Shown here: positions 56,552-64,000 of the stretch, in pieces
Layout of the letters: each line of letters starts with the position of its first letter
Position numbering within the stretch: the first letter of the stretch is position 1
Virus record (IMG/VR): IMGVR_UViG_3300009314_000004
Span: 81,297 to 145,296 of that record
Length of the DNA: 64,000 bases
Strand: one strand, 5' to 3'
Source: a virus
Made by a program: the position numbers and the translations under genes
Notes under the pieces: model-generated
Database searches by the model: none
Seen by the model: only the letters and a program-made list of their open reading frames with translations
Told to the model about the DNA's origin: nothing

Positions 56552-56950
56552 ATGAGTAGATATCGTAAGTGCGCTATCGACATCGACACCGACATTGACG
56601 TCGGCGACGCTGTATACGTCTCGACGTGGGAGGATGTGGGGCCAAGTCCACGTCGTCGTTTTGGTGGACGACCGACGCACAAAGGGACGGAGTGCTCCCA
56701 CACGCCATACTGCACCAACATGAGCCACGAGGCTCGGCTGCATGGCTGGCTTGGAACCACGTGCGACATCTCCCGATATGCAATCGGGGTTGGTGTTGTC
56801 GTGGCCTGTTGGCTGTCGTTTGACGGTGAGGAAATCGCCACCGTGAGGATGGCAGCGGAAGGTAGCCGTACCGAGAAGACGCTGCTGGTGAAATTGGGAG
56901 CGTATTCACGGCGCCAGTCGGGGGCTCGTGCCAACGGAGGGGACCATTGA
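56552..56950 (+). CDS. hypothetical protein
   Basis: A 132-residue protein (MSRYRKCAIDIDTDIDVGDA...). GGAGGAAG precedes it, with a competing ATG at 56548 that meets TAG after two codons, so the upstream micro-ORF may tune translation. A GGGGCA..TGCCCC hairpin sits before the ribosome site. Function unknown. Confidence 0.58.
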   Translation: MSRYRKCAIDIDTDIDVGDAVYVSTWEDVGPSPRRRFGGRPTHKGTECSHTPYCTNMSHEARLHGWLGTTCDISRYAIGVGVVVACWLSFDGEEIATVRMAAEGSRTEKTLLVKLGAYSRRQSGARANGGDH

Positions 56951-57459
56951 AGTACAAGCTAGAGCTCGCAGACCAAAGCGGCACAGAGGAAACCATCCTC
57001 ACTGCCGAGAATCTGGGCGAAGCTGTTGTCCTGGCCCGTAAATGGGCCCGGGCACTCTACGCCCACGTAGAAACAGATGTAGGCGAAACGGTGTGCTTGA
57101 CAGTCCAGGGGCTTGCTGTAACAGGAGAGCCTACCACCGGCTTTGCCGACTATTGGACCGGGCGAATTGACGTTGGGAGTCCGGATGAAGCCTACGTCGC
57201 AGCCGATTGGGAGGCCACCTTGGAAGTAGAGGGTGGCCTTGTTGAGAATCCGGGTGTGTGGTGTCTCGGTGGGACAAAAATGACCTTTGCGACCCACCAT
57301 ATTCGGGACTCGGCATACCGGCGTAAGGAGACATCTGAGTTGGGGGCGGACAACCGGGTGTGGTACTGGCACACCACTGACGGTGTGGATGTGGAATACC
57401 CCACGGCCCGAGAGCTGTTCGAGGCGCATGGGGACCTAGTGGAATCTGCGGACGAATAA
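56947..57459 (+). CDS. hypothetical protein
   Basis: A 170-residue beta-rich acidic protein (MKYKLELADQSGTEETIL...) starting at TTG 56947 after CGGAGGGGACCA and overlapping the previous stop. Function unknown. Confidence 0.66.
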   Translation: MKYKLELADQSGTEETILTAENLGEAVVLARKWARALYAHVETDVGETVCLTVQGLAVTGEPTTGFADYWTGRIDVGSPDEAYVAADWEATLEVEGGLVENPGVWCLGGTKMTFATHHIRDSAYRRKETSELGADNRVWYWHTTDGVDVEYPTARELFEAHGDLVESADE

Positions 57460-57575
57460 GCCGGTAAGGTACGGGCCCGACCCCCGAATCAGCAAGCTCT
57501 TTCCATCGACGCCATTGCGTCGGTATCTAGTCTAGGTGCTTGCTGGGGCACCCAGGCGCTCGGGTAAGAAAGAGT

Positions 57576-57610
57576 GCCAGCCGGGGCCTTGTACCGGCAG
57601 GAGGGAAAAC
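57576..57610 (+). repeat. hairpin leader repeat, copy 2
   Basis: GCCAGCCGGGGCCTTGTACC then GGCAGGAGGGAAAAC, ending at ATG 57611. Three base changes from copy 1 in the first 25 bases. Confidence 0.65.
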
Positions 57611-57811
57611 ATGATCACAGAGAAAATAGAGCAAATCCGGGCGGATGCCCAAGAGATTTTCAACCTTCCCGGTGCGGACGGTCGCTTTGCCTTCGATAGC
57701 GACCGGTGGACGGCTTCCATCGAAGCCGCCCTGTATCAGGGCGGGTATTGTCGCGGTAAGGCATTTGAGCGCCTGTTTTGGACGCTCAAGAAAGAGTACC
57801 CGAATACCTAA
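57611..57811 (+). CDS. hypothetical small protein
   Basis: A 66-residue alpha-helical protein (MITEKIEQIRADAQEIFNL...) behind leader repeat copy 2. Function unknown. Confidence 0.62.
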   Translation: MITEKIEQIRADAQEIFNLPGADGRFAFDSDRWTASIEAALYQGGYCRGKAFERLFWTLKKEYPNT

Positions 57812-57820
57812 CCAACCAGA

Positions 57821-57854
57821 GCCGGCCGGGGCCTCGTGCCGGCAAGGAGAAAGT
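57821..57854 (+). repeat. hairpin leader repeat, copy 3
   Basis: GCCGGCCGGGGCCTCGTGCC then GGCAAGGAGAAAGT, ending at ATG 57855. The GCCGGC/GCCGGC stem is kept. Confidence 0.65.
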
Positions 57855-58334
57855 ATGAGTAACCACACGAAAGGGCCCTGGAAGGCCCGAGATGGTATCG
57901 TCCAGGTAGTCGGGGGCGGCCCTGACTACACCTTCTACGCCCCCGGCGAATCGGCCGGAGAAATGAGAGCCAACGCTCACTTGATAGCGGTGGCACCCGA
58001 GATGTATGAGGCAGCGTCCATGGCCGCCCGATACCTGCGGCAAGCGCCGCAACCGCCCGACCGGAGGTACGAAGCGGTACTCATGGCGCTCGATAGAGCG
58101 CTCAAGAAGGCCGCAGGCAGGACGTTGCCCTCTGCTCCGTTGGGCAAGCTTCTTTGCTCCAGTGCCGGGGAACCCGGGTGCTTCTCTGAGTGTGAGCACG
58201 CTGAGGTCCACACTGAACTCCCGGCCTACCCCTGCCGAGGGGCCTACTCTTGCCCCAGCGTAGGGAGGGAAGTTCTCTGCATGCCCGTAGCAGAGACGCC
58301 TCCTGCGGATACCCCGCTCAGCCAGGAAAAGTAA
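57855..58334 (+). CDS. phage protein of the 'HT.GPW...ANA.LIA.APE' family
   Basis: A 159-residue protein. NHTKGPWKARDG at the N-terminus and ANAHLIAVAPEMYEAASMAA later match a widespread small phage protein family of unknown role. The tail is Pro/Cys rich (CRGAYSCPSVGREVLC). Behind leader repeat copy 3. Confidence 0.65.
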   Translation: MSNHTKGPWKARDGIVQVVGGGPDYTFYAPGESAGEMRANAHLIAVAPEMYEAASMAARYLRQAPQPPDRRYEAVLMALDRALKKAAGRTLPSAPLGKLLCSSAGEPGCFSECEHAEVHTELPAYPCRGAYSCPSVGREVLCMPVAETPPADTPLSQEK

Positions 58335-58345
58335 CTGGGGGTTAC

Positions 58346-58402
58346 ATGACAAACAAGCGCAAGCCGCAACGAAGGAAAAAACAAAGGAGATGTGCCCCCT
58401 GA
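58346..58402 (+). CDS. possible basic micro-peptide
   Basis: An 18-codon frame, MTNKRKPQRRKKQRRCAP, that runs into the terminator hairpin. Weak ribosome site (GGGG). May be chance. Confidence 0.25.
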   Translation: MTNKRKPQRRKKQRRCAP

Positions 58403-58431
58403 ACGGGGGGCAAGGGGAGGAAACTCCCCTT
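58394..58431. terminator. double hairpin between convergent blocks
   Basis: GCCCCC pairs with GGGGGC (58394-58411) and AAGGGGAG-GAAA-CTCCCCTT is a perfect 8-bp hairpin (58412-58431). It separates the plus-str block from the minus-strand gene ending at 58431. Confidence 0.6.
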
Positions 58432-58742
58432 TAGGTTCGGGGGCTCTCCTCCGGCTCTTCGGGGACCATCATCTCTGTCTCCCCAATCTGCGCCAGCATT
58501 CGCTGGTCCTCCCTCCCCCGTTTGTACCACTGGTACTCCCCGGGCGGTATCACCCCGCCGCACTCGGCGCAGCGGTACTTGGTATCCATCGGCCGCGTCC
58601 CCTCCCTCTTCTCGAAGCGGTGAAGGGGGCAGTCGCGCAAGGCGTCAAGGTTGGCCTTGACTTCATCGTAGATCTTGCGGGCCTCCCCCGGCGGGAGGCC
58701 GGAGATGTCCTCCAGGATATCAAGGAGGGACTTCTTGCTCAT
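58431..58742 (-). CDS. zinc-knuckle protein
   Basis: A 103-residue protein with a helical N-terminus (KKSLLDILEDISGLPPGE) and CAECGG, one half of a zinc site. Overlaps the next gene by four bases. Function unknown. Confidence 0.67.
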   Translation of the reverse strand: MSKKSLLDILEDISGLPPGEARKIYDEVKANLDALRDCPLHRFEKREGTRPMDTKYRCAECGGVIPPGEYQWYKRGREDQRMLAQIGETEMMVPEEPEESPRT

Positions 58743-59191
58743 TCGCCCAAACGGGAAAGGAGCTCCGCCCGCCTCTCGGGGGGGCTAGTGCCGATTCGCT
58801 CCGCCTCGAAGAAGAGTTGCGCCGGATTGTGCACCCGGTGCTCAGGGGCCTCAACGTAGATCCCCATGACGTAGGGAACGCCTGGGCGCCTTGACAGCTC
58901 ATCAGTGAACAGGAGTTTCTTGGCCCACTCCACCTCATAAGCCATCTCCACACCGTCTTCCTCCCAGGTGAAGAAAAGGTAGGTGCCGCCGTTGTAAGGC
59001 GGCGCCACCAAGACATAGTTTAGGGCCCCCTCATCGGCAAGCGTGAGCGCCTTCACCTCCTCCGCCGGCTTGGCGGTGAAAGTGGGGAAGGACGCCACGT
59101 ACCCATCCAAGACCAGGGCGGCCAACTCCCGCTCCTCGTTCGAGTGGTGTTCATGGCTGAGTAGAATCGCCCGTGCTTCTGTTGTGTTCAT
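58739..59191 (-). CDS. hypothetical protein
   Basis: A 150-residue mixed alpha/beta protein (LNYVLVAPPYNGGTYLFFTW in the centre). No motif recognised. Start ATG 59191. Confidence 0.68.
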   Translation of the reverse strand: MNTTEARAILLSHEHHSNEERELAALVLDGYVASFPTFTAKPAEEVKALTLADEGALNYVLVAPPYNGGTYLFFTWEEDGVEMAYEVEWAKKLLFTDELSRRPGVPYVMGIYVEAPEHRVHNPAQLFFEAERIGTSPPERRAELLSRLGE

Positions 59192-59260
59192 GTCCGTAAT
59201 GCCTCCATGTTAGATGCGCTCTCGTCGACGGGCGCCTCTCAAGGGGAAACGCCTCTCTCT

Positions 59261-59557
59261 TCAGGCTCCCTCCTCGGGAGGCGGTTCCCACGACCTCACA
59301 CGGGTGAAGGCTTCCCTGGGAAGCTCTCGCCACGTCGCCCCATCCTTAGCCAAGGTGGCGGAGAAGAAGTTTGTCGGTCCCGCCTCCGCCCGGCGGCCCC
59401 CCTCCCAGTCGAAACGCTCGATCACCGACCGGGACTGCCTGACCACCAGGTCCCACCCCGGCTCGCTGATGTATCTCTTCCGGAAACTACTCAGGATGGC
59501 TACTACCGTATCGAAGTGCTCCGCCCGTTCTTTCGGCGTAAGTTCGTGCTCGCTCAT
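59261..59557 (-). CDS. hypothetical protein
   Basis: A 98-residue helical protein (LTPKERAEHFDTVVAILSSF). GGAGGAGTAATC precedes ATG 59557. Function unknown. Confidence 0.66.
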   Translation of the reverse strand: MSEHELTPKERAEHFDTVVAILSSFRKRYISEPGWDLVVRQSRSVIERFDWEGGRRAEAGPTNFFSATLAKDGATWRELPREAFTRVRSWEPPPEEGA

Positions 59558-59559
59558 GA

Positions 59560-60549
59560 TTACTCCTCCAGGTTGGGCGGCGCCAGGCAATCCCAATGCA
59601 AGATGTCGCCGGGAGGCCGCTTGGGGCTATCCGTGTAAGGAGGACCTACCCGGCCTTCGGCCAGCTCGGGAGGGCCGTAATTGAGGTAGTACTCAAGGCG
59701 GGTGGCGGCAGCCTGCCGCTCAACCTCCTGCACGTCCACATCCGGGGGGAGTGGTCGACACCGGCTGCGTTGGACGTCTATGATGGAGTAGTGCCGAAGG
59801 ACGTCCACCATCACCCGGGCTCGGGCTTCTGTGGCCTCCCAGCACTCCTTGTAGTCCGGGTACTCCGTCTTCACCGTGCCCAATATCTCCCGCAGACGGA
59901 CGTAGGCTTGGGAGAGCTCGGCCTCCGCATCCCGCATCCTGTCGAACTCCCCCTGCAAGACCCGGAGCTCCTTCTCCTTTGAACGCAAAGCGTCGGCCAA
60001 GGAGGGCTCAGTGATAACGGCAGGCACTCTCCCCTCGCCGAGGAGGTTGGCTTCGCTGATCAGCTTCGCACACACAGAGCCCCAAAACTCCATCACCCGC
60101 ATGGCGGGAAGGAAGACCTTTTTCTGCGTACACCCCCCCGGTAACTCGTGGATCACCCCCAAGTGAGGGAGTTGCGGCGTCCTGGTCAACTCCTCCAGGT
60201 AGAGGAAGTGATTTTTCCATGTGACCTCGTAGACGTCGCACTCCCCGTCCTGCACGTTGCGGGCGATCTGCGTCACCAAAACGTTGTAGAGGGAGGAGCG
60301 GTAGTTGCGGTAGTGAGTGTCGGTGTGCGGCTCGTACCGCCACTGCGGGTGCTCCTCAAGTTCGCTGAGCGTCGCCTTCGCCTCCTTGAACTGGGGGACG
60401 GGGACCACGTAAAGATCCAGCAGTTTCACTGCTTGCGCCGCCGCTCCGCCCTCTTCCAGGGAACCCAGAAGCAGCTCCCGCAAGTCCCGGGAGGAGGGGG
60501 ACTTCCCCAACGTCTTCCGTCCGCCTCTGCCTTCTCTCTGTTCCTCCAC
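59560..60549 (-). CDS. hypothetical coiled-coil protein
   Basis: A 329-residue protein. The middle 60 residues are a coiled coil (LRSKEKELRVLQGEFDRMRD). Starts at GTG 60549 after GGAGGGAGTC. C-terminus Pro/Gly rich. No family was recognised. Confidence 0.7.
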   Translation of the reverse strand: MEEQREGRGGRKTLGKSPSSRDLRELLLGSLEEGGAAAQAVKLLDLYVVPVPQFKEAKATLSELEEHPQWRYEPHTDTHYRNYRSSLYNVLVTQIARNVQDGECDVYEVTWKNHFLYLEELTRTPQLPHLGVIHELPGGCTQKKVFLPAMRVMEFWGSVCAKLISEANLLGEGRVPAVITEPSLADALRSKEKELRVLQGEFDRMRDAEAELSQAYVRLREILGTVKTEYPDYKECWEATEARARVMVDVLRHYSIIDVQRSRCRPLPPDVDVQEVERQAAATRLEYYLNYGPPELAEGRVGPPYTDSPKRPPGDILHWDCLAPPNLEE

Positions 60550-60617
60550 GACTCCCTCCTATGGTCTACTGCAATGACACACACCCATATACGACGCACC
60601 GCCACGTGCCCCGAAAG

Positions 60618-60665
60618 GGGGAGCCCCTGTAGGGAGAGCGGAATCACCCCCTGCAGGGGCTCCCC
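60618..60665. terminator. 17-bp terminator-like hairpin
   Basis: GGGGAGCCCCTG (60618-60629) pairs with CAGGGGCTCCCC (60654-60665), with further AGGG/CCC pairing inside. It lies in the 179-base gap 60550-60728, which holds no gene. Confidence 0.6.
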
Positions 60666-60728
60666 ACTAGCGCACAACTACTTTCTACCGCACATGCCCC
60701 GACGTGTAAAGGGAAATGTTAAACAAAG

Positions 60729-61286
60729 TTACTGCAACGACGCCATCAGTCCCTCGCGGGCCTTCAGCCAGCCTTTGCGGGCCTTGCCCCCGACAGCAAA
60801 GTCGCCGCTGCCGGACATCCAGATGACAGCGTCCCGGAGCTCGTGAAGCAGCGCCTCCCGGCACACACTGTCCTCGAGCCCCCGCTCCCAAGCCCGGACG
60901 TTGGCCGAATCCAGGTCCAACCCCCGGGCCTGGGCGAACTTCCGGAGGAGGGTCACCAAGATGGAGGGGGAGTGCTTCTTCCCCACTTTGATGGTCTTGC
61001 CCCCGCTCAAGTAGGCAGCGAAGTCGAAGAGGGCGCCGGCGACGTCCGCGTCCCTGGTTTCCTTGGTGGTGGGGAAGAGCTTCAGGGCAGCCATAAGGGC
61101 CCCCCTGTCAATGAAGATGCGGGTTTTCCTGCTCAAAGTGCGAATGTCCACGTACCTGTCGGTGGGGGACTTGGAGGCCTCCAGGTCCCCGCCAATGTGG
61201 GACCAGCGCCGCTTCCTGGCCGCCGCCAGGCGGTCCCGGAGCTTGTCCTGGAGGATGTCCGCTACAGCGCCGAGGTTGTAGCCCAT
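60729..61286 (-). CDS. hypothetical basic protein
   Basis: A 185-residue basic, helical protein (LRDRLAAARKRRWSHIGG). GAGGGTGGA precedes ATG 61286. It overlaps the next gene upstream by 25 bases. Function unknown. Confidence 0.68.
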   Translation of the reverse strand: MGYNLGAVADILQDKLRDRLAAARKRRWSHIGGDLEASKSPTDRYVDIRTLSRKTRIFIDRGALMAALKLFPTTKETRDADVAGALFDFAAYLSGGKTIKVGKKHSPSILVTLLRKFAQARGLDLDSANVRAWERGLEDSVCREALLHELRDAVIWMSGSGDFAVGGKARKGWLKAREGLMASLQ

Positions 61287-61495
61287 TCCACCCTCGCTAC
61301 CAATGGCGCCCAGATAACCTGGGCGACGAAGTCGATGAAGGCCCACATCTCCGGGCTCATCCTCCCTGAGGCGTAGTCTACCTCAACCTCCAGGGGATGT
61401 CCGGAATGGGCAAGGTTACTGCCGTGCAGGCGGTCGTACTCCCGCACAAAGTCCTTGTTGCCAAAGCAGTGCTGGACACACTCGGGGAAGGTCAT
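61262..61495 (-). CDS. hypothetical small protein
   Basis: A 77-residue protein (MTFPECVQHCFGNKDFVREY...) coupled to the gene upstream by an ATGA overlap at 61492-61495. Function unknown. Confidence 0.64.
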   Translation of the reverse strand: MTFPECVQHCFGNKDFVREYDRLHGSNLAHSGHPLEVEVDYASGRMSPEMWAFIDFVAQVIWAPLVARVEWATTSAL

Positions 61496-61983
61496 GCCCG
61501 CCCCTTCTTGCGCCGTTTCTTCGGCTGCAACCATGGTGCCGGAGCAACTACGGACAACGGGGGGTTCGTTACCAAGGAGGCGCAGAAGACAGAGCCCAGC
61601 TCCCCCTCTCCCCGCTCCTCCCTAGTCTCCCCGCCGACAAAAGGGAAGCGCAACTGCGCCATGAGGCCCTTCCCCGCCTCTTGACACACAAGAAGTGCGC
61701 TCGCAAACCCCAATGTCTCCTGCAAGGACGGGCCGCTATACTGAACCTGCCGAAGCTCCAACTCGCACCTCGTCGGCCCGTTCTTCACGGAGAACTCCCG
61801 GCACAAGCCGAGGGGGTAGTACTTCTTTCCCTTGTAGGAGGGCTCCCCCTTCATGAATGGGGGATGGGCGTTACCTTCATACTCCACCGCCACCAAGAGG
61901 GTGGTGAGGGGCGAATCCCGCGAACTCCACTCCAGGCTCCCTTGAATCTCTTCGAAAAGGGTGCATGTGCCTGCTTGCGTCAT
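61492..61983 (-). CDS. hypothetical protein
   Basis: A 163-residue beta-rich protein (TTLLVAVEYEGNAHPPFMKG) with a basic tail (QPKKRRKKGRA). Its start faces no clear promoter; GGAGGTAGG lies upstream. Confidence 0.66.
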   Translation of the reverse strand: MTQAGTCTLFEEIQGSLEWSSRDSPLTTLLVAVEYEGNAHPPFMKGEPSYKGKKYYPLGLCREFSVKNGPTRCELELRQVQYSGPSLQETLGFASALLVCQEAGKGLMAQLRFPFVGGETREERGEGELGSVFCASLVTNPPLSVVAPAPWLQPKKRRKKGRA

Positions 61984-62063
61984 AACCTACCTCCATCGAC
62001 TTCCTATCCTGCTCCTTGAGCCACAATGGCTACGTCTACAGGTACGTCTTCCTTGTTGAAGGT

Positions 62064-62621
62064 TCAAGCTTTGCCTCCATTTTTTCGCATTCTCTTGTAC
62101 GCCCGGTACGCCCCGTACCCCAAGCCTCCCTCCAACGCGAACCGCCCTGGACGGGACACCGGGCCGAGGGCGTTGACGAGGACGCCCTTCCCGCTGCCTG
62201 TAGCTACCCCCACCCCGGCGCCGTAAAGGTGGGCCAGGACCTCCGACGTGCCCACAACGGGAAGAAGATGGAAACGCTCGTGCTCACGCAAACTGGCGGC
62301 TACTTTCTTGCCTTTAAGGCCTCGATGCAAATAGATACCCCTCCCCTTCCCACGACGTACTACAGTACCAAGCACACCCCGAGAAAACTTATCGGTGACG
62401 GCCCGCAACTGCCGCTTACTCCGCCAGAGCCGCACACGGCCAGCAAGCCCGTCCGACTTGTGTCTCTTGAGCAGCAGGCGAGCTATACGCCCCTGCAACA
62501 CCTGCCGCTGCACCGCCTTGCTCAACCCTTTTCGCCCCACGTAACGCACCTTGGGGTTGGCTGCATGCTTAATTCCGGCAAGCATCCCCTGAAAGACGGC
62601 CTCTTTGGCTAAGTCTCCCAA
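62064..62621 (-). CDS. basic protein with N-terminal signature and HExxH zinc motif
   Basis: A 185-residue protein. It starts MGDLAKEAVFQGMLAGIKHA, a version of the shared signature, followed by a strongly basic body. REHERFHLLPVVGTSEVLAH (from residue 112) contains HERFH, a zincin-type HExxH, with a further Glu and His downstream. A tiny injected or maturation protease is possible. TTG 62621 follows AGGTAGGTGA. Protease function is inference. Confidence 0.55.
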   Translation of the reverse strand: MGDLAKEAVFQGMLAGIKHAANPKVRYVGRKGLSKAVQRQVLQGRIARLLLKRHKSDGLAGRVRLWRSKRQLRAVTDKFSRGVLGTVVRRGKGRGIYLHRGLKGKKVAASLREHERFHLLPVVGTSEVLAHLYGAGVGVATGSGKGVLVNALGPVSRPGRFALEGGLGYGAYRAYKRMRKNGGKA

Positions 62622-62625
62622 TCAC

Positions 62626-63144
62626 CTACCTACGCACTAAAGCAAACCCTGACCGGCTCCGTTCCGCTTCCTTTCGAGCCTTCTCCGCCAACGCCGTATC
62701 CGCTTTGCCGAAAACCTTCCCCCCCGCCCGCAACGCAGACACCCCCGGGATGCCCCCAAGGAAGTTGGAAAGGATCGGGTGCCGGGGGGTGAAGGACCCG
62801 GGCTTGCCCCTGATTTTCTCCTTCCACCCCTTCCCGTGCTTCGCTGCGGCGGCCTGACGCAACCTCACCGTGGCGCCGATGCCGCTCAGAAGGGAGAGCA
62901 CCCCCGCTGCCGCAAGGGCCTTGTACGGCGCCCCCCCTTTCAGTTTCTTGAGGGCCCTCACGTAGCCCTTACGGGTCAAGTGCTTCTTCCGCTTGAGCCG
63001 CTGTACCATACGCAGCTGCCCAACTCCGGCGGGGAGTCCCAGGAGAGCGCCTACGCCCAACGCCTTCGTCGTAGCATCGCTCTCCCCCACTTTCTCAAGG
63101 TCTTCCTGCGCTGCCAGGAAACCTCGCATGAATTCATTACTCAT
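62626..63144 (-). CDS. basic protein with N-terminal signature
   Basis: A 172-residue protein beginning MSNEFMRGFLAAQEDLEKVG. Two Ala/Gly hydrophobic segments flank a Lys/Arg-rich stretch (VQRLKRKKHLTRKGYVRALK), and the C-terminus is basic. GGAGGAATA precedes ATG 63144. Probably of the same class as 26256, 40012, 41163 and 62064. Confidence 0.62.
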   Translation of the reverse strand: MSNEFMRGFLAAQEDLEKVGESDATTKALGVGALLGLPAGVGQLRMVQRLKRKKHLTRKGYVRALKKLKGGAPYKALAAAGVLSLLSGIGATVRLRQAAAAKHGKGWKEKIRGKPGSFTPRHPILSNFLGGIPGVSALRAGGKVFGKADTALAEKARKEAERSRSGFALVRR

Positions 63145-63221
63145 TATTCCTCCTGTAACTTCTCCACTTTCTCCGCACAAGGAGAATACACCGCCGGCGG
63201 GGGGTAGTCAACTTCGGGGGG

Positions 63222-63413
63222 CTACTTTTTCTTGAGTTGAGCAGCCAGCTTCCTCCTCAACGCCAACAACTTGAGCCTCAACGGCACCCCAATCGGCCCC
63301 GTGCCCTTGCCTCGGGCGAGGCCTCTACCTTGCCCCCAGCTGCGAAGCTTTTCGCCGGGGGTGGGGCACCCCGCCAGTTTCTCCAACTCCACCATAAACA
63401 GCTTGTCTTCCAT
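63222..63413 (-). CDS. small basic protein with signature-like start
   Basis: A 63-residue protein starting MEDKLFMVELEKLAGCPTPG, then a Lys/Arg/Gly-rich body. GGGAGGTTGGTC precedes ATG 63413. Function unknown. Confidence 0.58.
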   Translation of the reverse strand: MEDKLFMVELEKLAGCPTPGEKLRSWGQGRGLARGKGTGPIGVPLRLKLLALRRKLAAQLKKK

Positions 63414-63426
63414 GACCAACCTCCCT

Positions 63427-63696
63427 TTACTTGAGTTTTAACCCCTTCCACAAGCTCATCCACCCAGCACGGGTCCAGAACTCTATCCTGTCGAGGGCCG
63501 CTTCTGAGCGTACCGTGTCCACGATGCGCACAACGGGGGCGTCTTCCGTTTGCTCCACCTGGTGCTTGAAGCGTAGCTTCTCCAACGCAATCTGGCTCTG
63601 CACCAACCTCAACCGGCGTTCCGCCCAGGTGCGTGAAAACAGCAACCCCAACACTATTACGGCCAAAATGACTACGGTTACCGCCATGACTTCCAT
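63427..63696 (-). CDS. small single-pass membrane protein
   Basis: An 89-residue protein with an N-terminal membrane segment (VMAVTVVILAVIVLGLLFS) and a coiled, charged cytoplasmic or periplasmic tail. GGAGGGATTC precedes ATG 63696. Function unknown. Confidence 0.65.
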   Translation of the reverse strand: MEVMAVTVVILAVIVLGLLFSRTWAERRLRLVQSQIALEKLRFKHQVEQTEDAPVVRIVDTVRSEAALDRIEFWTRAGWMSLWKGLKLK

Positions 63697-63724
63697 GAAT
63701 CCCTCCGCAAATTAACCATTCTGA

Positions 63725-63758
63725 GGTCCCCTTAAGGGGACCCCAGACCCTAGTCTGG
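63725..63758. terminator. palindromic hairpins
   Basis: GGTCCCCTTAAGGGGACC (63725-63742) is a perfect palindrome and CCAGAC/GTCTGG (63743-63758) follows. The string TTCTGAGGTCCCC occurs twice (near 63719 and 63788). Confidence 0.5.
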
Positions 63759-63800
63759 CGAAACAGCCCGGGGTCTGATTCCGCCAATTCTGAGGTCCCC

Positions 63801-63833
63801 GGCGCTTTAACGGCCCCTACGGGGCCTAGCGCC
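63801..63833. terminator. nested terminator hairpin
   Basis: GGCGCT/AGCGCC (63801-63806, 63828-63833) encloses GGCCCC-TAC-GGGGCC (63812-63826). On the plus strand a T6 run follows near 63851-63856; on the minus strand it lies just after the stop at 63845. Confidence 0.55.
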
Positions 63834-63844
63834 TTAAGGGGCCC

Positions 63845-63997
63845 TCAGGCCTTTTTTCTGGGGGCCATCTTCCCCGTAGCGCAGGTTTCGGCTTCCCCCT
63901 CCGTGTCGAACGGGCCGTACGTCCCGTCGCCACAGACCACTTGACGGGCGTGAATAAGCAGCCACTCCTCCCCGTTCCTCACTGCCCACCACGCCAT
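63845..63997 (-). CDS. hypothetical small protein, possibly partial
   Basis: A 50-residue protein, MAWWAVRNGEEWLLIHARQV then GDGTYGPFDTEGEAETCATG, read from ATG 63997. The frame is open to the right edge, so the true start may lie outside the window. Basic C-terminal tail (KMAPRKKA). Function unknown. Confidence 0.5.
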   Translation of the reverse strand: MAWWAVRNGEEWLLIHARQVVCGDGTYGPFDTEGEAETCATGKMAPRKKA

Positions 63998-64000
63998 CTT

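Overview
The window looks like part of a large, GC-rich tailed-phage genome, possibly a jumbo phage or a phage-like element. Genes are packed tightly in long co-directional blocks with 1-4 base overlaps (ATGA, TGATG, GTGA). Most proteins are small and unrecognisable, and many carry CxxC zinc knuckles. There is a tRNA array, a holin/spanin-like lysis cassette and several phage-type DNA enzymes. No terminase, capsid or tail gene was recognised, so those probably lie outside the window. RdgC-like and RecD-like proteins and GGAGG ribosome sites fit a Gram-negative, high-GC host, but the host cannot be named from this sequence.

Layout. 1-8088 (minus): a biosynthetic cluster of two glycosyltransferases, an asparagine-synthetase-like enzyme without the N-terminal Cys, two related methyltransferases, a radical SAM/SPASM enzyme, a transglutaminase-like protein and a GSCFA/WcbI-like protein cut by the left edge. 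8227-16932 (plus): early-type small genes, a PAPS-reductase-like PP-loop enzyme and a TOPRIM/Spo11-like protein. 16946-16983: a strong convergent hairpin. 16995-18151 (minus): lysis cassette. 18211-18973 (minus): seven intact tRNAs plus half of a tRNA-Phe. 19197-21983 (minus): membrane proteins, an RdgC-like protein and a ribbon-helix-helix protein. 22105-25869 (plus): small genes leading into a RecD2-like helicase. 25939-37771 (minus): basic phage proteins, a SNF2 helicase, two DNA methyltransferases, an XRE regulator and many unknowns. 37986-39770 (plus): a tandem paralog pair and a P-loop protein. 40012-54089 (minus): basic Ala/Gly-rich proteins, a five-repeat helix-turn-helix protein, then about 25 small zinc-knuckle and unknown genes. 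54278-58402 (plus): small genes including a scrambled DNA polymerase I remnant and three genes sharing a hairpin leader. 58431-63997 (minus): unknowns and further basic proteins, one with an HExxH motif.

Control appears to be split by strand. Plus-strand modules start behind a repeated TATAAG element, several copies with a (C/T)TCAA(T/A) box 17 bases upstream and a conserved GGACCAACA leader. Minus-strand blocks start from TTGACA-type promoters, four of which carry a shared CCTrTA..GG palindrome-like box that could be an operator.

The most unusual items are the biosynthetic cluster, the permuted polymerase-motif protein at 55343, the five-fold HTH protein at 41866, a set of basic proteins sharing an N-terminal F..G....EK.AG signature that may be a virion-targeting tag, and the two promoter classes. 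Two genes are interrupted at G or C homopolymers, so small assembly errors are possible. All functional statements come from reading motifs by eye; no database search was run.
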